Shown here: in pieces, positions 46,862 to 56,367 of the stretch
Layout of the letters: the number at the start of each line of letters is the position of its first letter
How positions within the stretch are numbered: position 1 is the stretch's first letter
NCBI RefSeq assembly: GCF_002021925.1
Contig: NZ_CP012546.1
Span: forward strand, 1,116,001-1,180,000
DNA length: 64,000 bases
Direction of reading: 5' to 3'
Origin: Campylobacter pinnipediorum subsp. pinnipediorum
Lineage (GTDB): Bacteria > Campylobacterota > Campylobacteria > Campylobacterales > Campylobacteraceae
Program-made: the position numbers and the translations under genes
Notes under the pieces: model-generated
Seen by the model: only the letters and a program-made list of their open reading frames with translations
Databases searched by the model: none
Told to the model about the DNA's origin: nothing

Positions 46862-47626
46862 TTAAGCCAAAAGTCTATCTATCTGAGATTGCAAATTTGC
46901 AACATTATGGCTTTGAGCCAATATAGAAGCATTAAGTCTTAATTTCTCATTGTTTTGTTCATTTAAATTTTTAGATATATCATTATTTTGCAAACCACTT
47001 TCACTTTGTCTTAAAGCAACATTTTGTTTTAAAGATGAATTTATATCAGCAACTATACCGTTTTGGACAGAACCAATCTCTCCTCTTAATCTATTAACAT
47101 CATTTATAAAATCATTAATGCCATTTTGATTGGATATATCCAAATTACTAGCGCCAGATCTTACGCTATTTTCTGATAAATTGATATTTTGAGTTGCATT
47201 TCCAGTATAAAAATTTGACATATCACCAAATACATTTTTGCCATTAAATGTCGCGTTATCTATGCTTTGGCCTATAGACTCTTTTAATCTATCAGCCTCA
47301 CGGTTTAATATACCGCGTTCTCTATCTGACAATGCTGGGTTATTATTTTTAACAGATAATTCATTTAATCTATCAGCAGTTTGAGTAATATTATTTAAAG
47401 TAGAGTCAGCAATATTTAAAGCACCGATTGCATCATTTGCATTAGCTATACCTTGATTTATCACATTAGCCTGCGATAATAAACTATCGGCTATGGCAAG
47501 ATTTGCGCTATCAACACCACTTAACGCACGATTAGCAGATATGTTTTGCAAAGCCTTATCTTGTGCCTGTTTAGCTTTATCGGCACTATTTAAATATTGA
47601 GTTGAAGATATATTGTTTACTTTCAT
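46862..47626 (-). CDS. flaC: FlaC-like secreted flagellin homologue
   Basis: 254 residues from the ATG at 47626, which has AAGGAG before it; an upstream ATG at 47653 adds nine residues inside the leader. It has flagellin-type N- and C-terminal D0/D1 helices (QDKALQNISANRALSGVDSANLAIADSL, and LAQSHNVANLQSQIDRLL at the end) but a very short central region, far below a filament flagellin of 570 residues. It corresponds to FlaC of campylobacters, a flagellin-like protein secreted through the flagellar apparatus. Confidence 0.85.
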   Translation of the reverse strand: MKVNNISSTQYLNSADKAKQAQDKALQNISANRALSGVDSANLAIADSLLSQANVINQGIANANDAIGALNIADSTLNNITQTADRLNELSVKNNNPALSDRERGILNREADRLKESIGQSIDNATFNGKNVFGDMSNFYTGNATQNINLSENSVRSGASNLDISNQNGINDFINDVNRLRGEIGSVQNGIVADINSSLKQNVALRQSESGLQNNDISKNLNEQNNEKLRLNASILAQSHNVANLQSQIDRLLA

Positions 47627-47648
47627 ATTATTCTCCTTAGTTGCATAT

Positions 47649-47654
47649 ATCATA
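47649..47654 (-). promoter_or_regulatory. possible -10 box of the flaC-like gene
   Basis: TATGAT on the minus strand lies about 22 bases before the ATG and a few bases before the AAGGAG ribosome site. No sigma28 CGAT box or sigma54 GG-N10-GC element is seen here, so the gene may use the housekeeping sigma factor. Confidence 0.35.
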
Positions 47655-48080
47655 CATCAAAAAATATAAATTTATCCTTTATTTTTGTCATTAATCTTTT
47701 TTTAATTAAGTTCAAATAAATAGTGAAATAAAAAAATTGCAACTAGAGTTATAATTATTTTTACACAGACAAAAAAGCTTCAATAATAAAATCATAAATA
47801 ATTTACATCTAACACTTAAAAAATAGCAAGTAAAGCATTGTTAAATACCCAAAAAAACATAAAGATATTCAGAATAAGACACAATAAAATTGTACTTAAA
47901 TATTTTTGTATATTTTTATAAATAATTCAATGATATCTATAAATTTTAATAAACTGTTTTTATTTATGCAAAAACTATTTACACCAAAATTAAAAAAGCA
48001 ATTAATATATACAATATAAATATTAACTAATTTTTTAATTTTATAATCAAAGTTTCACTCTTTTGTGCTTGAAATTTTCA
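47655..48080. other. AT-rich gene-free region upstream of flaC
   Basis: About 425 bases between two minus-strand genes, with long A and T runs. I see no conserved ORF, tRNA, strong hairpin or repeat. It presumably contains the upstream part of the flaC promoter and the end of the aldolase-operon transcript. Confidence 0.5.
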
Positions 48081-48923
48081 TCATATTTTTTTAAATTTTC
48101 TTTCGTATCTCTGTTTTTGACTTATATTTCCCATAATTCCACCTTGATGGATATACAATACATCGTTTTTAAACTTATCTAAATTATTAAAAAGTGTTAT
48201 AAAACCAACTGGATCATAGATTAGATCAAATTCTATGTTTGTTGATTTTTTTAATTCTTTATAAATTTGAAATAATTCAATCTTCAAATCACCAAAATGA
48301 TATTTTTTAGGAGGTTTTAAAATTTTAACTTTGGAGTTAGAAACTAAATTTTGTATTTGCAACTTTAAATATTCTTCATCGCCAACACAAGGACAGGTAT
48401 AAACATCAAAATCTATATTTTTTGACAAAAAACTAGCACTTGTTCCTGTTCCACTTGGTAAGAAAATATCAAATTTAAGTGAATTTTTTAATGCAAAATT
48501 TTTTATCTCTAAAGCCTGAGTCTTAAAACCATATTCTGCTTCAGGAATAGCAACACCCTCTTGAATAAAAAATAAATTTTTATCTTTTGCTATTTGTTTT
48601 GCATAATATTCTCTACTATCTTTTATATAAAGTTTCATTCCATTTTCAAGTGAAGCTAAAAAATTTCCAACTGGATTTTTTTGCAGATTCTCGTTTAGAT
48701 GAGAAACCACATAATGAAATTCTATTTTTTTTAATTTAGCAAAAACACTAAGAGAATACATAGCGTTTGATTGACTAGAGCCGTGAGATACTATGCCTTT
48801 TATATCTAGATCGTTTTGTAAAAAATACTCTAATTTCCTAGCCTTATTACCATTAAATTCACCAAGTAAATCATCTCTTAAAATATAAAACTCAAAATCT
48901 CTAAATAAAATTTTTTGTATCAT
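48081..48923 (-). CDS. PLP-dependent D-cysteine desulfhydrase / ACC deaminase-like protein
   Basis: 280 residues of fold-type II PLP enzymes. ILRDDLLGEFNGNKARKLEY carries the lysine (GNKARK) that forms the Schiff base, VSHGSSQSNAM binds substrate, LPSGTGTSASF holds the phosphate, and the C-terminal IHQGGI matches the loop of D-cysteine desulfhydrase or ACC deaminase. Reaction cannot be narrowed by eye. It overlaps the OmpA/MotB-like gene upstream by 4 bases, the last of the fba-led operon. Confidence 0.8.
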   Translation of the reverse strand: MIQKILFRDFEFYILRDDLLGEFNGNKARKLEYFLQNDLDIKGIVSHGSSQSNAMYSLSVFAKLKKIEFHYVVSHLNENLQKNPVGNFLASLENGMKLYIKDSREYYAKQIAKDKNLFFIQEGVAIPEAEYGFKTQALEIKNFALKNSLKFDIFLPSGTGTSASFLSKNIDFDVYTCPCVGDEEYLKLQIQNLVSNSKVKILKPPKKYHFGDLKIELFQIYKELKKSTNIEFDLIYDPVGFITLFNNLDKFKNDVLYIHQGGIMGNISQKQRYERKFKKI

Positions 48924-50032
48924 TGTTTTTGTTCTAAAAGTTTTTCTATCTGTTCTAAAGCATCTTTATTTGATATTGAAAATTTGATCTCTATACGTCT
49001 TGAAGCCTCTTTATCTTCTTTGCCATCCTTTAAGACAAGATTGTTAAAACTTCTTCCGCTAGCCACCAAAAGTTTGTTTAATTTTTTATCAGAATTATAA
49101 GAATTGATAAATCTCATAACTTCATAAGCCCTGCGCTGAGATAATTCAAGATTATATAAATAACTTCCATCGCTATCAGTAAAACCCTCTATCATGACCT
49201 GATCAATATTTTTGCTTATATCTGGGTCATTAAGCAAAACATCAAAGTATTTTTGCAATGTATCCTTTAAATCAGATTTTGCTTCATCTTTTAATTTTGA
49301 TTCATTTTTATTAAACAATACAGATGAGCGAAGCTTTAATGCACCGGATACCGGATCTATTTCTATACTTTTTCCAAGCTTATCTTTTAGAGCTGTTATA
49401 ACTTTAACTCTTATACCGGTTAAACTTTTAATGTGATTTTTGGTTATATTTAAATCTGTTAATAACACATTATACTTATCATCTTTATCTCTAAGTTGAT
49501 AGGTTAATTCATCTATTATTTTTAAATTTTGATTATTTTGCATATTTAAATTAGTAGCATTAACTTCCGCATTATTAAGCTTGTTTTCAATAGATACTAT
49601 TTTTGAATTTAGATCGGTTATACTCTCATTAAGCTCATAATTATTTGATTTTAATCCGTCTATATCAGCAATATATTCACTATTTGTATCTGATAATACC
49701 TGTAATTTTGATTTTAAATCTACAATAACTGAAGTTAAATTTTTATTTAATTCTTGAAGTTCAATATTATTTGCATTTGCTCTTAAAATTTCATTTTTTA
49801 AAATAGCATTGAGCTTATCAAGACTTAGATTTTTGCCTTGTTCATCCTTTAAATTTTCTAGTGTTTTTATAATAGTTTGCTCTTTGTTGGCTAGTATGTT
49901 TTGAGACAATACATATTTAACTACAATAGCGCCAACAATAAGCATAAAAACAAATAATAAACCCGCCATTAAATCAGCATAAGATATCCAAAAAGTTTGG
50001 TTATTTTCTTCTTGATTATTTTGAAATCTCAT
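48920..50032 (-). CDS. MotB/ZorB-like OmpA-domain membrane protein
   Basis: 370 residues. One transmembrane segment (about 15-45) starts with FWISYADLMAG; Asp20 occupies the position of the ion-binding aspartate of MotB. A long coiled coil (about 60-200) follows, then an OmpA-type peptidoglycan-binding domain (MIEGFTDSDGSYLYNLELSQRRAYEVMRF at about 285-310). Together with the MotA-like protein upstream it forms a predicted ion-driven stator complex similar to MotAB or ZorAB, unrelated to the flagellar motA/motB genes. A homologue is adjacent to fba in C. jejuni as I recall. Confidence 0.8.
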   Translation of the reverse strand: MRFQNNQEENNQTFWISYADLMAGLLFVFMLIVGAIVVKYVLSQNILANKEQTIIKTLENLKDEQGKNLSLDKLNAILKNEILRANANNIELQELNKNLTSVIVDLKSKLQVLSDTNSEYIADIDGLKSNNYELNESITDLNSKIVSIENKLNNAEVNATNLNMQNNQNLKIIDELTYQLRDKDDKYNVLLTDLNITKNHIKSLTGIRVKVITALKDKLGKSIEIDPVSGALKLRSSVLFNKNESKLKDEAKSDLKDTLQKYFDVLLNDPDISKNIDQVMIEGFTDSDGSYLYNLELSQRRAYEVMRFINSYNSDKKLNKLLVASGRSFNNLVLKDGKEDKEASRRIEIKFSISNKDALEQIEKLLEQKQ

Positions 50033-51347
50033 CTTCTAAATTTGAACTTTCTATATTTTGCATAACCCTTTGAACTTCACCATCTAATTCATTAGCATTC
50101 TTTTTTAAATCCTGCAAAGCTATCTCTCTTTCTAACTCTGACTTAGTTAGAGTTTTTTCTTGTTCATAGACTTCTTTAAAAGCAGATATCCCTTCCAATA
50201 GACCGACTTTAAATGCTTGCATAGCATTGTTTTGTTCGCTAATAATCTTAGTAGCAAATTCTTTTAAACTCAAATCAAGCGTCTTAAGATTTAAATCGAA
50301 TTTATTAACACTTTTTTCAAAACCATTAACTTTATCTTGCATAAGTTCGTTAAGTCTATTATATTCAGTAGAAAATGATTTTTGCATATCTTTTAATGAT
50401 AGGTTTAAATCAATAGTAGCTTTTAATATTTCTGTGTGAATTTTAACAAATTCATCTTGTCTTGAACCTGCTTTATTTAAAAGTCTAATATTTTGATCAA
50501 ATTTTATTTGGGATTCACTTATCATTCTTTGTTCTAAATTTTGTAGCTCAGAATATGATTTAAATTTATTACCAACAACATTATCCAAATTTTTAAAAAA
50601 ATCTTCATTGCTTATTCTTGAAAATACAGATCTGATATCATCAAAATGTTCACTAGCAACACTCATAAATCTTTGTTCTAACTCATCTTTTTGCCAAAAA
50701 AATTCTTTACTTAATTCTTTTTGCTCTCTTGAAAAATTATCAAATTTAGTTACACCAAATTTTTCAAAAAACATCCACCAAATAGCCAAAAATATACCAT
50801 AAATTGATACATAAAAAGCTGTGCCTACACCATTTAACAGTATACCTATTTCTTTTTCAAGCCCAAGAGAATCGCTTGAACTAAAAGATGGCATTGAAAT
50901 AGCTATACTAATAAAAGTTCCTAAAATTCCAAGCATAGGAAATATAGAATACCCCATACCAGCAATATGAGAATTTCTTAAACCTTTGATATAATTACTC
51001 AAAAAATTATCAAAGCATACATTTGATTTTTTTACACCTGAAATTTCAAGTAAATTTGATACTATAAAATCTTTTAGACTACTTTTAAAATCAGCACTCT
51101 TTTTTGATAAAACAGAAAAGGCAAAATCAGCATTATGTCTTGCAAAAAACAAGGCTATAATAAGTATTATACCCATCATAATAAGACTATGAATTTCTAT
51201 ATGAAATTTTATAACATTAAAATATCCTAGCAAAGCAGCAGCATATATCAAAACTGGCACTAGTACAATTTTAATATATGTAAAAATAGAGCTATCAGAC
51301 TCTGGTTTTGGTAATGTTAAATCAGAATAATCATTTCTAATAGCCAT
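50016..51347 (-). CDS. MotA/TolQ/ExbB-like proton channel protein with long cytoplasmic tail
   Basis: 443 residues from the ATG at 51347, chosen over a TTG one codon before because an AGGA site lies 8 bases upstream. Transmembrane helices at about 26-48, 54-70, 132-155 and 173-195; the latter two with FPMLGILGTFISIA and NGVGTAFYVSIYG match the MotA/TolQ channel helices. Residues 200-443 form a long coiled-coil tail with no domain I can name, as in ZorA of the Zorya system. It overlaps the MotB-like gene by 17 bases and begins just after the fba stop. Confidence 0.78.
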   Translation of the reverse strand: MAIRNDYSDLTLPKPESDSSIFTYIKIVLVPVLIYAAALLGYFNVIKFHIEIHSLIMMGIILIIALFFARHNADFAFSVLSKKSADFKSSLKDFIVSNLLEISGVKKSNVCFDNFLSNYIKGLRNSHIAGMGYSIFPMLGILGTFISIAISMPSFSSSDSLGLEKEIGILLNGVGTAFYVSIYGIFLAIWWMFFEKFGVTKFDNFSREQKELSKEFFWQKDELEQRFMSVASEHFDDIRSVFSRISNEDFFKNLDNVVGNKFKSYSELQNLEQRMISESQIKFDQNIRLLNKAGSRQDEFVKIHTEILKATIDLNLSLKDMQKSFSTEYNRLNELMQDKVNGFEKSVNKFDLNLKTLDLSLKEFATKIISEQNNAMQAFKVGLLEGISAFKEVYEQEKTLTKSELEREIALQDLKKNANELDGEVQRVMQNIESSNLEDEISK

Positions 51348-51350
51348 CAA

Positions 51351-52415
51351 TTAGTTCCTATTTAGGCAATTTAAATCTGAAAAAGCTATCTGTAAACGCT
51401 CAACCATACTCTCTTCGCCAGCTCTTAACCATTTTCTTGGATCATAGTATTTTTTATTTGGCTTATCTTCGCCATCAGGATTTCCTATTTGAGCTTGTAA
51501 ATAATCCCTATTTTTAAGCTCATATTTTCTTACACCATCCCAGAAAGACCACTGTGTATCAGTATCTATATTCATTTTAATAACACCATAACTTACAGCA
51601 TCTTTTATATCTTTTATCTCGCTTCCACTTCCTCCGTGAAATACAAAATTCACAGGTTTTTTGTTGCTTGTGTTAAACTTATTTGAAACATATTCTTGAG
51701 AATTTTTAAGTATCTCTGGTCTTAAAACCACATTTCCGGGTTTATATACACCATGAACATTACCAAAACTAGCAGCTATACTAAATTTATCGCTAATTTT
51801 GCCAAGCCTTTCATAAGCAAGAGCTACATCTTCTGGTTGAGTATAAAGCAAAGAATTATCAACACCTGTGTTGTCAACACCATCTTCCTCTCCGCCAGTA
51901 ACACCAAGTTCTATCTCAAGGCTAATGTCAAGCTCACTCATTTTTTTTAGATACTCTTCACAAGTTTGTAAATTTTCCTCTAAACTCTCTTCGCTTAGAT
52001 CAAGCATATGAGAGCTAAAAAGAGGAATTCCGAAACTTTTTTTATGCTCAGCAGAAGCAACTATAAGCTCATCTATCCATGGCAATAATTTTCTAGCAGC
52101 ATGGTCTGTATGTAAAACAACAGGAACGCCATAAGCGCTAGCTAAAGAGTGAACATGCTTGGCACCAGCTATAGCACCAAAAACATCAGCATTTTTACAT
52201 GATTTTCCTGCATAAAAGCTAGCGCCACCATTACTAAATTGAATTATAACGGGTGAATTTGCAATTTTAGCTGCTTCCAAAACAGCATTAACAGAATCAC
52301 TACCAACTACATTAACAGCAGGTATAGCAAATCCTTGCTCTTTTGCATAAGAGTAAAGCTTTGTTACATCATCTCCTGTCAAAACACCAGCTTTAACGAT
52401 ATCTAAAACACCCAT
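51351..52415 (-). CDS. fba: class II fructose-bisphosphate aldolase
   Basis: 354 residues. Zinc-dependent cleavage and formation of fructose 1,6-bisphosphate in glycolysis/gluconeogenesis. VVLHTDHAARKLLPW holds the zinc histidine and catalytic aspartate, ELGVTGGEEDGVDN the glycine-rich loop, FVFHGGSGS the phosphate site, and KMNIDTDTQW the lysine/asparagine segment. It is the longer class IIA form, as in E. coli FbaA. AAAGAGGAAT precedes the ATG. It follows the PpiC gene by 22 bases. Confidence 0.95.
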   Translation of the reverse strand: MGVLDIVKAGVLTGDDVTKLYSYAKEQGFAIPAVNVVGSDSVNAVLEAAKIANSPVIIQFSNGGASFYAGKSCKNADVFGAIAGAKHVHSLASAYGVPVVLHTDHAARKLLPWIDELIVASAEHKKSFGIPLFSSHMLDLSEESLEENLQTCEEYLKKMSELDISLEIELGVTGGEEDGVDNTGVDNSLLYTQPEDVALAYERLGKISDKFSIAASFGNVHGVYKPGNVVLRPEILKNSQEYVSNKFNTSNKKPVNFVFHGGSGSEIKDIKDAVSYGVIKMNIDTDTQWSFWDGVRKYELKNRDYLQAQIGNPDGEDKPNKKYYDPRKWLRAGEESMVERLQIAFSDLNCLNRN

Positions 52416-52437
52416 TTTAATTCCTCTTTTTTATTAA

Positions 52438-53256
52438 TTATTTATATTGAACTTTTGCTTTTGAGCGAAGAGTATCTGTTTTTTGTTTAATAACTTCTTG
52501 AAATTTTTGCATTTTAACATTTTGCTCAATTTGATCTTTAACATCTTTGAAAGGTATAATTCCAGCTGGTTTCATATCCTCTTTTAAAATTACATGATAA
52601 CCAAATTGTGATTTAACCGGATTTTTAGAAACTTCACCCTTAGTCATAGAAAAAACAGCATCAGCAAAAGGTTTTACCATTTGTGATTGACCAAACCAGC
52701 CAAGCTCTCCTCCTCTTACAGCAGAACCTTTATCTATAGATTTTTCTTTTGCAATTTCTTCAAATTTTTTATTTAAGGCATCACCTTTTAATTTTTTAAG
52801 TGATGAAATTATAGATTTAGCATCTTCTTCTTTTTCAACTAATATATGTCTTGCTTGAACACTTGCTGGTTGATTAAAATTTTCTTTATTTTCATCATAA
52901 AATTTTTTAACTTCAGCATCATTAACTTTTATAGTGTCAAAAATCTTTTTAAAATATAACTCTCCAGCTATATTTTCACGAGCAATATCAAGAGCTTTTT
53001 TAAACTCAGGATCTTTTTCTATTCCTGATGATTTAGCTTCTTTTAACAATAATTTTCTTCCAACTATATCATCTATAACTTTCTTTTTTAAATCATCGTT
53101 TAACTTTGAAGTATCTACACCAGGCATAGCTTGGCTTAAAAGAATCTGAATATCATCATCTGTTATATTTTCTCCATCAACAGTAGCAACAACAGCAGCA
53201 CTCAAACTCATTGCTGCAACAAAACTTAAAGCAGTAAAAAATATCTTTTTTTTCAT
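52438..53256 (-). CDS. peb4: periplasmic PpiC-type peptidyl-prolyl isomerase (Peb4/Cbf2-like)
   Basis: 272 residues with a signal peptide (MKKKIFFTALSFVAAMSLSAAVVA), a SurA-like chaperone region (residues 30-130) and a parvulin domain with QARHILVEKEEDAKSII, GGELGWFGQSQMV and VKSQFGYHVI. It helps fold outer membrane proteins; in C. jejuni the homologue is the antigen Peb4, encoded directly before fba as here. Divergent nth starts 89 bases away. Confidence 0.88.
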   Translation of the reverse strand: MKKKIFFTALSFVAAMSLSAAVVATVDGENITDDDIQILLSQAMPGVDTSKLNDDLKKKVIDDIVGRKLLLKEAKSSGIEKDPEFKKALDIARENIAGELYFKKIFDTIKVNDAEVKKFYDENKENFNQPASVQARHILVEKEEDAKSIISSLKKLKGDALNKKFEEIAKEKSIDKGSAVRGGELGWFGQSQMVKPFADAVFSMTKGEVSKNPVKSQFGYHVILKEDMKPAGIIPFKDVKDQIEQNVKMQKFQEVIKQKTDTLRSKAKVQYK

Positions 53257-53344
53257 GATTATTCCTTGTAAAATATTTTGGTTTTTAAAATTAAAAGTGG
53301 ATATTATACATTAAGTTTATAAAATTTTTGCTAAAATTAAAAAC

Positions 53345-53968
53345 ATGAATAAAAAAGATAGAATTTTAATAATAAAAAATAGATTTTTAAAACACTTTGA
53401 AGGTGCAAAAAGTGAATTAATTTGGAAAAACAATTATGAACTTATAGTTTGTGTTATGCTTTCAGCACAATGCACAGACAAAAGAGTGAATTTAATAACT
53501 CCAAGGTTATTTGAAGAATACCAAAGTATAGATGATTTGGCAAATGCAAATTTAGCATCTCTCAAACTTTTAATAAACTCATGTAGTTTTTTTAATAATA
53601 AAGCCACCAACCTAATAAAAATGGCAAAATCAGTTGTAGAGCTGCATAACTCAGAAATTCCTCTTAACGAAAAAGACTTGATAAGCTTAGCAGGTGTTGG
53701 GCAAAAAACAGCACATGTGGTTTTATTAGAAGCAGTAGGAGCAAATGTAATGGCTGTTGATACACATGTTTTTAGGGTTTCTCATAGATTAAATTTAAGC
53801 AATAAAAAAACTCCCGAGCTAGTAGAAAAAGATCTATGCAAAACATTTAAAACAGAGCTTGGAAAGCTTCATCAGGCTATGGTATTATTTGGTAGATATA
53901 CATGTAAAGCAATAAAACCGAAATGTAATGAGTGTATATTAAATGATATTTGTCAAAGTAAAAAATAA
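53345..53968 (+). CDS. nth: endonuclease III
   Basis: 207-residue DNA glycosylase/AP lyase for oxidised pyrimidines. The helix-hairpin-helix LAGVGQKTAHVVL carries the catalytic lysine, VDTHVFRVSHRL the aspartate, and the C-terminal cluster C-x6-C-x2-C-x5-C (CKAIKPKCNECILNDIC) binds [4Fe-4S]. Segment VMLSAQCTDKRVN at residue 33 is typical of Nth. Confidence 0.94.
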   Translation: MNKKDRILIIKNRFLKHFEGAKSELIWKNNYELIVCVMLSAQCTDKRVNLITPRLFEEYQSIDDLANANLASLKLLINSCSFFNNKATNLIKMAKSVVELHNSEIPLNEKDLISLAGVGQKTAHVVLLEAVGANVMAVDTHVFRVSHRLNLSNKKTPELVEKDLCKTFKTELGKLHQAMVLFGRYTCKAIKPKCNECILNDICQSKK

Positions 53969-54232
53969 AAATAAATAGGTTTTTAATTGAGTTAAAGAAT
54001 TTAACACCGATTCAAAAGATTATAGATAATAAATATAAAAAATTATTGAAATTTCAATAAACTCAGAAATTAATTGTCATATAAAGATGTATATATTGAT
54101 AATATAAAACTTGTTTTAATGAACTCTTTGAATATACACAATATCACTCTAACAACAAAAGAAAATCAAAAAACACAACATATTATTTAGAATTAAGTGA
54201 TTTATATACCGTTTTAACATTTAAAAAATAAT
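53969..54232. other. gene-free region with a short unexplained open stretch
   Basis: About 265 AT-rich bases between nth and the terminator of the cytochrome operon. A short open frame ends at TAG near 54190 but has no start, ribosome site or recognisable sequence. Nothing else is evident. Confidence 0.4.
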
Positions 54233-54267
54233 AAATACCCCCTTTTTTTTTGATAAAGGGGTATTTT
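54233..54267. terminator. terminator of the cytochrome operon
   Basis: AAATACCCC, a 16-base loop and GGGGTATTT form a 9-bp stem. A T-rich tail (TATTATTTTTTAAA) follows on the minus strand, directly after the stop of the cytochrome fusion gene. Confidence 0.8.
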
Positions 54268-54269
54268 AA

Positions 54270-56297
54270 TTAAAATATACTTACTATATAAGCATATATC
54301 ATCATAAACAAGAACACAAGTCCTGTAATAAGCATGGCAAATCCAGCAAATTTTGCTATCGGTTTATACCAAGCATAATTTTCATTTTCATGATATAACC
54401 TTTTAAGGTCTCCGTTTTTAACCAATCTGTCATACCAATGTTTTCTCTCTTGTTTAATCTCTTCTTCTGTTAAAGTTCCACTAAATATAACCATATCCAT
54501 AGGGAAACGATCAGCTCTAAAGTGGGTATTAAAGAAGTGAATAGCAAATATAAATCCAGTAGCAAGCAACGCTTCATCTGAATGGACTAATGTGCTTAGG
54601 TTTATCATCCAACCTGGCATAAAGTTAGAGAAGAATGTAGGGAACCATAAAACAAGTCCACTAAATCCAATGATAAACATACCCCAGAATACCGCAATAT
54701 AGTCAAATTTTTCCCAATAAGTCCATCTGTCAAATTGTGGTCTTTCTCCCTTTCCGAAGAACCATAAGAAGTGAGCTTTCATATCTTTAAAGTCTTGAAT
54801 TCTAGGCACAAGAGAATCAGCATCAAACAAGCGACTAAAAAATCCTTTTCCTTTTCTTGTCTGAACCACAATAATCTCAGCAATATGGCTAAAGAATACA
54901 GCAAACATAATAACAGCAGATAAGTGATGTATAAATGTAGCTACTTCAATACCACCCATTAATTCTATCATTTTATTAGCCCATGGAGCTGTATAGAATT
55001 TCTGTGGCAATCCAGAAAATGCAAGCCCTAAGAAGCTAGAAGCCATAAATAAATGCTGGATTAGGTGTAAAGTACTAAATCTCTTGATTGTCATTTTATC
55101 ATTATGAGCTTTTTGTTTAGCTTCTTTCCACTCTTTAGGATAAGCCATTCTTGTTTGGATAAGTTTCATTGACCATAACAATGTATGCACTCCAAAGAAT
55201 AAGAATACAACTATAACAAGCCCTGTCATAAACACATAAGCTGTATGTAGCAATGGATATTTTTCAGCATCTGTATGATCAGCATGAGCTATAAAACCAA
55301 CGAAATTTATATTTGAGTCAACATGACACTCACCACAAGTTTTAACTCTATTGTTTATATGTAGCGTTGATTCTTCTTTGTCCATATTTAAAACATTATG
55401 CGTACCGTGACAATCATAACAAGCAGCAACTCTTATTGCATCGCCAGGCTTATTAAGTAAAAGTGCTTTACCGTGGAATGTTTCATGGTATAAACTTTGT
55501 TGTTTTTCATGACATACACCACAATTTTCTTGGCTTAATTGCTTTAATTCTTTATGAACTTTACCATTTTTATCAGCTATATGAACACCGTGACAATCTG
55601 TACAGTTTGGTAGTTTTCTACCTTCTTTTAAATCTTGTGTAACAAAAGGACTATGCACACTTTTTTCAAAATAAGACTTCTCTTTTTTATGACAAGTTTT
55701 ACAATTATCATTCACAAACTCTTTATCTCTAAAAAGTTCTTCTTTCTCTTGCTTTGTTGCATACACTACTTTTGGTGATGCATGGCAATCTCTACAAGCA
55801 GGTAAATTTGCAAACAACAAATCATCATGAATACCATCTTTGTAGTTTTGTATTTTTTTCTGAGTTAATTGCTCAGTCTTGTGAAAAATACTATCTACTT
55901 TTCTACCTGATAAAGCCCAAGCATCAATACCTTCTAACATATAATAAAGATTATTATATCCATCTTTTTGTAAGATAGTAGCAATCTCTGTTGGTTCAAT
56001 AGATGCTGAGTTTAAACCATATAAAACTATTTTTATATTTTTATTATCTGGTAAGAAACTTAGCACATTACTTACATTAACATTTATAGCATTAGGAATA
56101 TGCCTTTGTTTATAAACTCTTTCATCGTTTGCATCCAAAAAATATACATCTTTCTCTTTGCTTATTTTTTCTGCTTCATTTAAACTTATAGGGTTAACAC
56201 TATCTAAGCTTAAATTTATCTCCATAGGCATAGAGGCAAAAGTATTAGGTAAAATAATGAATGCAAATATAATAAAAAATCGGGCTATAATTTTCAT
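54270..56297 (-). CDS. rhodanese-like / hexaheme cytochrome c / cytochrome b fusion protein
   Basis: 675 residues in three parts. A signal peptide (to about residue 21) and a rhodanese-like domain (35-130) in which the catalytic Cys position is Gly94 (VLYGLNSAS, where active enzymes have YC.SG). Then six CxxCH haem c sites (Cys168, 199, 232, 259, 293, 321). Then a membrane cytochrome b part from about residue 350 with four to five helices and paired histidines (HLIQHLFM, FIHHLSAVIM, FFSHIAE, AIHFFNTHFR). It lies 70 bases after the octaheme gene and most likely takes electrons from menaquinol and passes them through its haems to that enzyme. The architecture is unlike the MccCD partners of Wolinella. 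Confidence 0.8.
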   Translation of the reverse strand: MKIIARFFIIFAFIILPNTFASMPMEINLSLDSVNPISLNEAEKISKEKDVYFLDANDERVYKQRHIPNAINVNVSNVLSFLPDNKNIKIVLYGLNSASIEPTEIATILQKDGYNNLYYMLEGIDAWALSGRKVDSIFHKTEQLTQKKIQNYKDGIHDDLLFANLPACRDCHASPKVVYATKQEKEELFRDKEFVNDNCKTCHKKEKSYFEKSVHSPFVTQDLKEGRKLPNCTDCHGVHIADKNGKVHKELKQLSQENCGVCHEKQQSLYHETFHGKALLLNKPGDAIRVAACYDCHGTHNVLNMDKEESTLHINNRVKTCGECHVDSNINFVGFIAHADHTDAEKYPLLHTAYVFMTGLVIVVFLFFGVHTLLWSMKLIQTRMAYPKEWKEAKQKAHNDKMTIKRFSTLHLIQHLFMASSFLGLAFSGLPQKFYTAPWANKMIELMGGIEVATFIHHLSAVIMFAVFFSHIAEIIVVQTRKGKGFFSRLFDADSLVPRIQDFKDMKAHFLWFFGKGERPQFDRWTYWEKFDYIAVFWGMFIIGFSGLVLWFPTFFSNFMPGWMINLSTLVHSDEALLATGFIFAIHFFNTHFRADRFPMDMVIFSGTLTEEEIKQERKHWYDRLVKNGDLKRLYHENENYAWYKPIAKFAGFAMLITGLVFLFMMIYAYIVSIF

Positions 56298-56329
56298 GGC
56301 CGTCTTTCTCCTTAAATTATTTGTTATTT

Positions 56330-56351
56330 AAAGAGAGAATCATCTCTCTTT
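56330..56351 (-). repeat. intercistronic hairpin in the octaheme operon
   Basis: AAAGAGAGA, loop of 4 bases and TCTCTCTTT form a perfect 9-bp stem between the two cytochrome genes. On the minus strand it lacks a strong uridine tail, so it more likely sets relative expression or mRNA stability than ends transcription. Confidence 0.65.
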
Positions 56352-56367
56352 TTTTTGCTATTTTGAC

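Noticed and set aside
48920-51347. Complete Zorya anti-phage system
   Set aside because: No ZorC, ZorD or ZorE-like gene adjacent; neighbours are fba and a PLP enzyme, and the pair sits in a conserved chromosomal context.
53969-54190. Short open frame after nth
   Set aside because: No start codon with ribosome site, no recognisable sequence, and stops are rare by chance in a short stretch.
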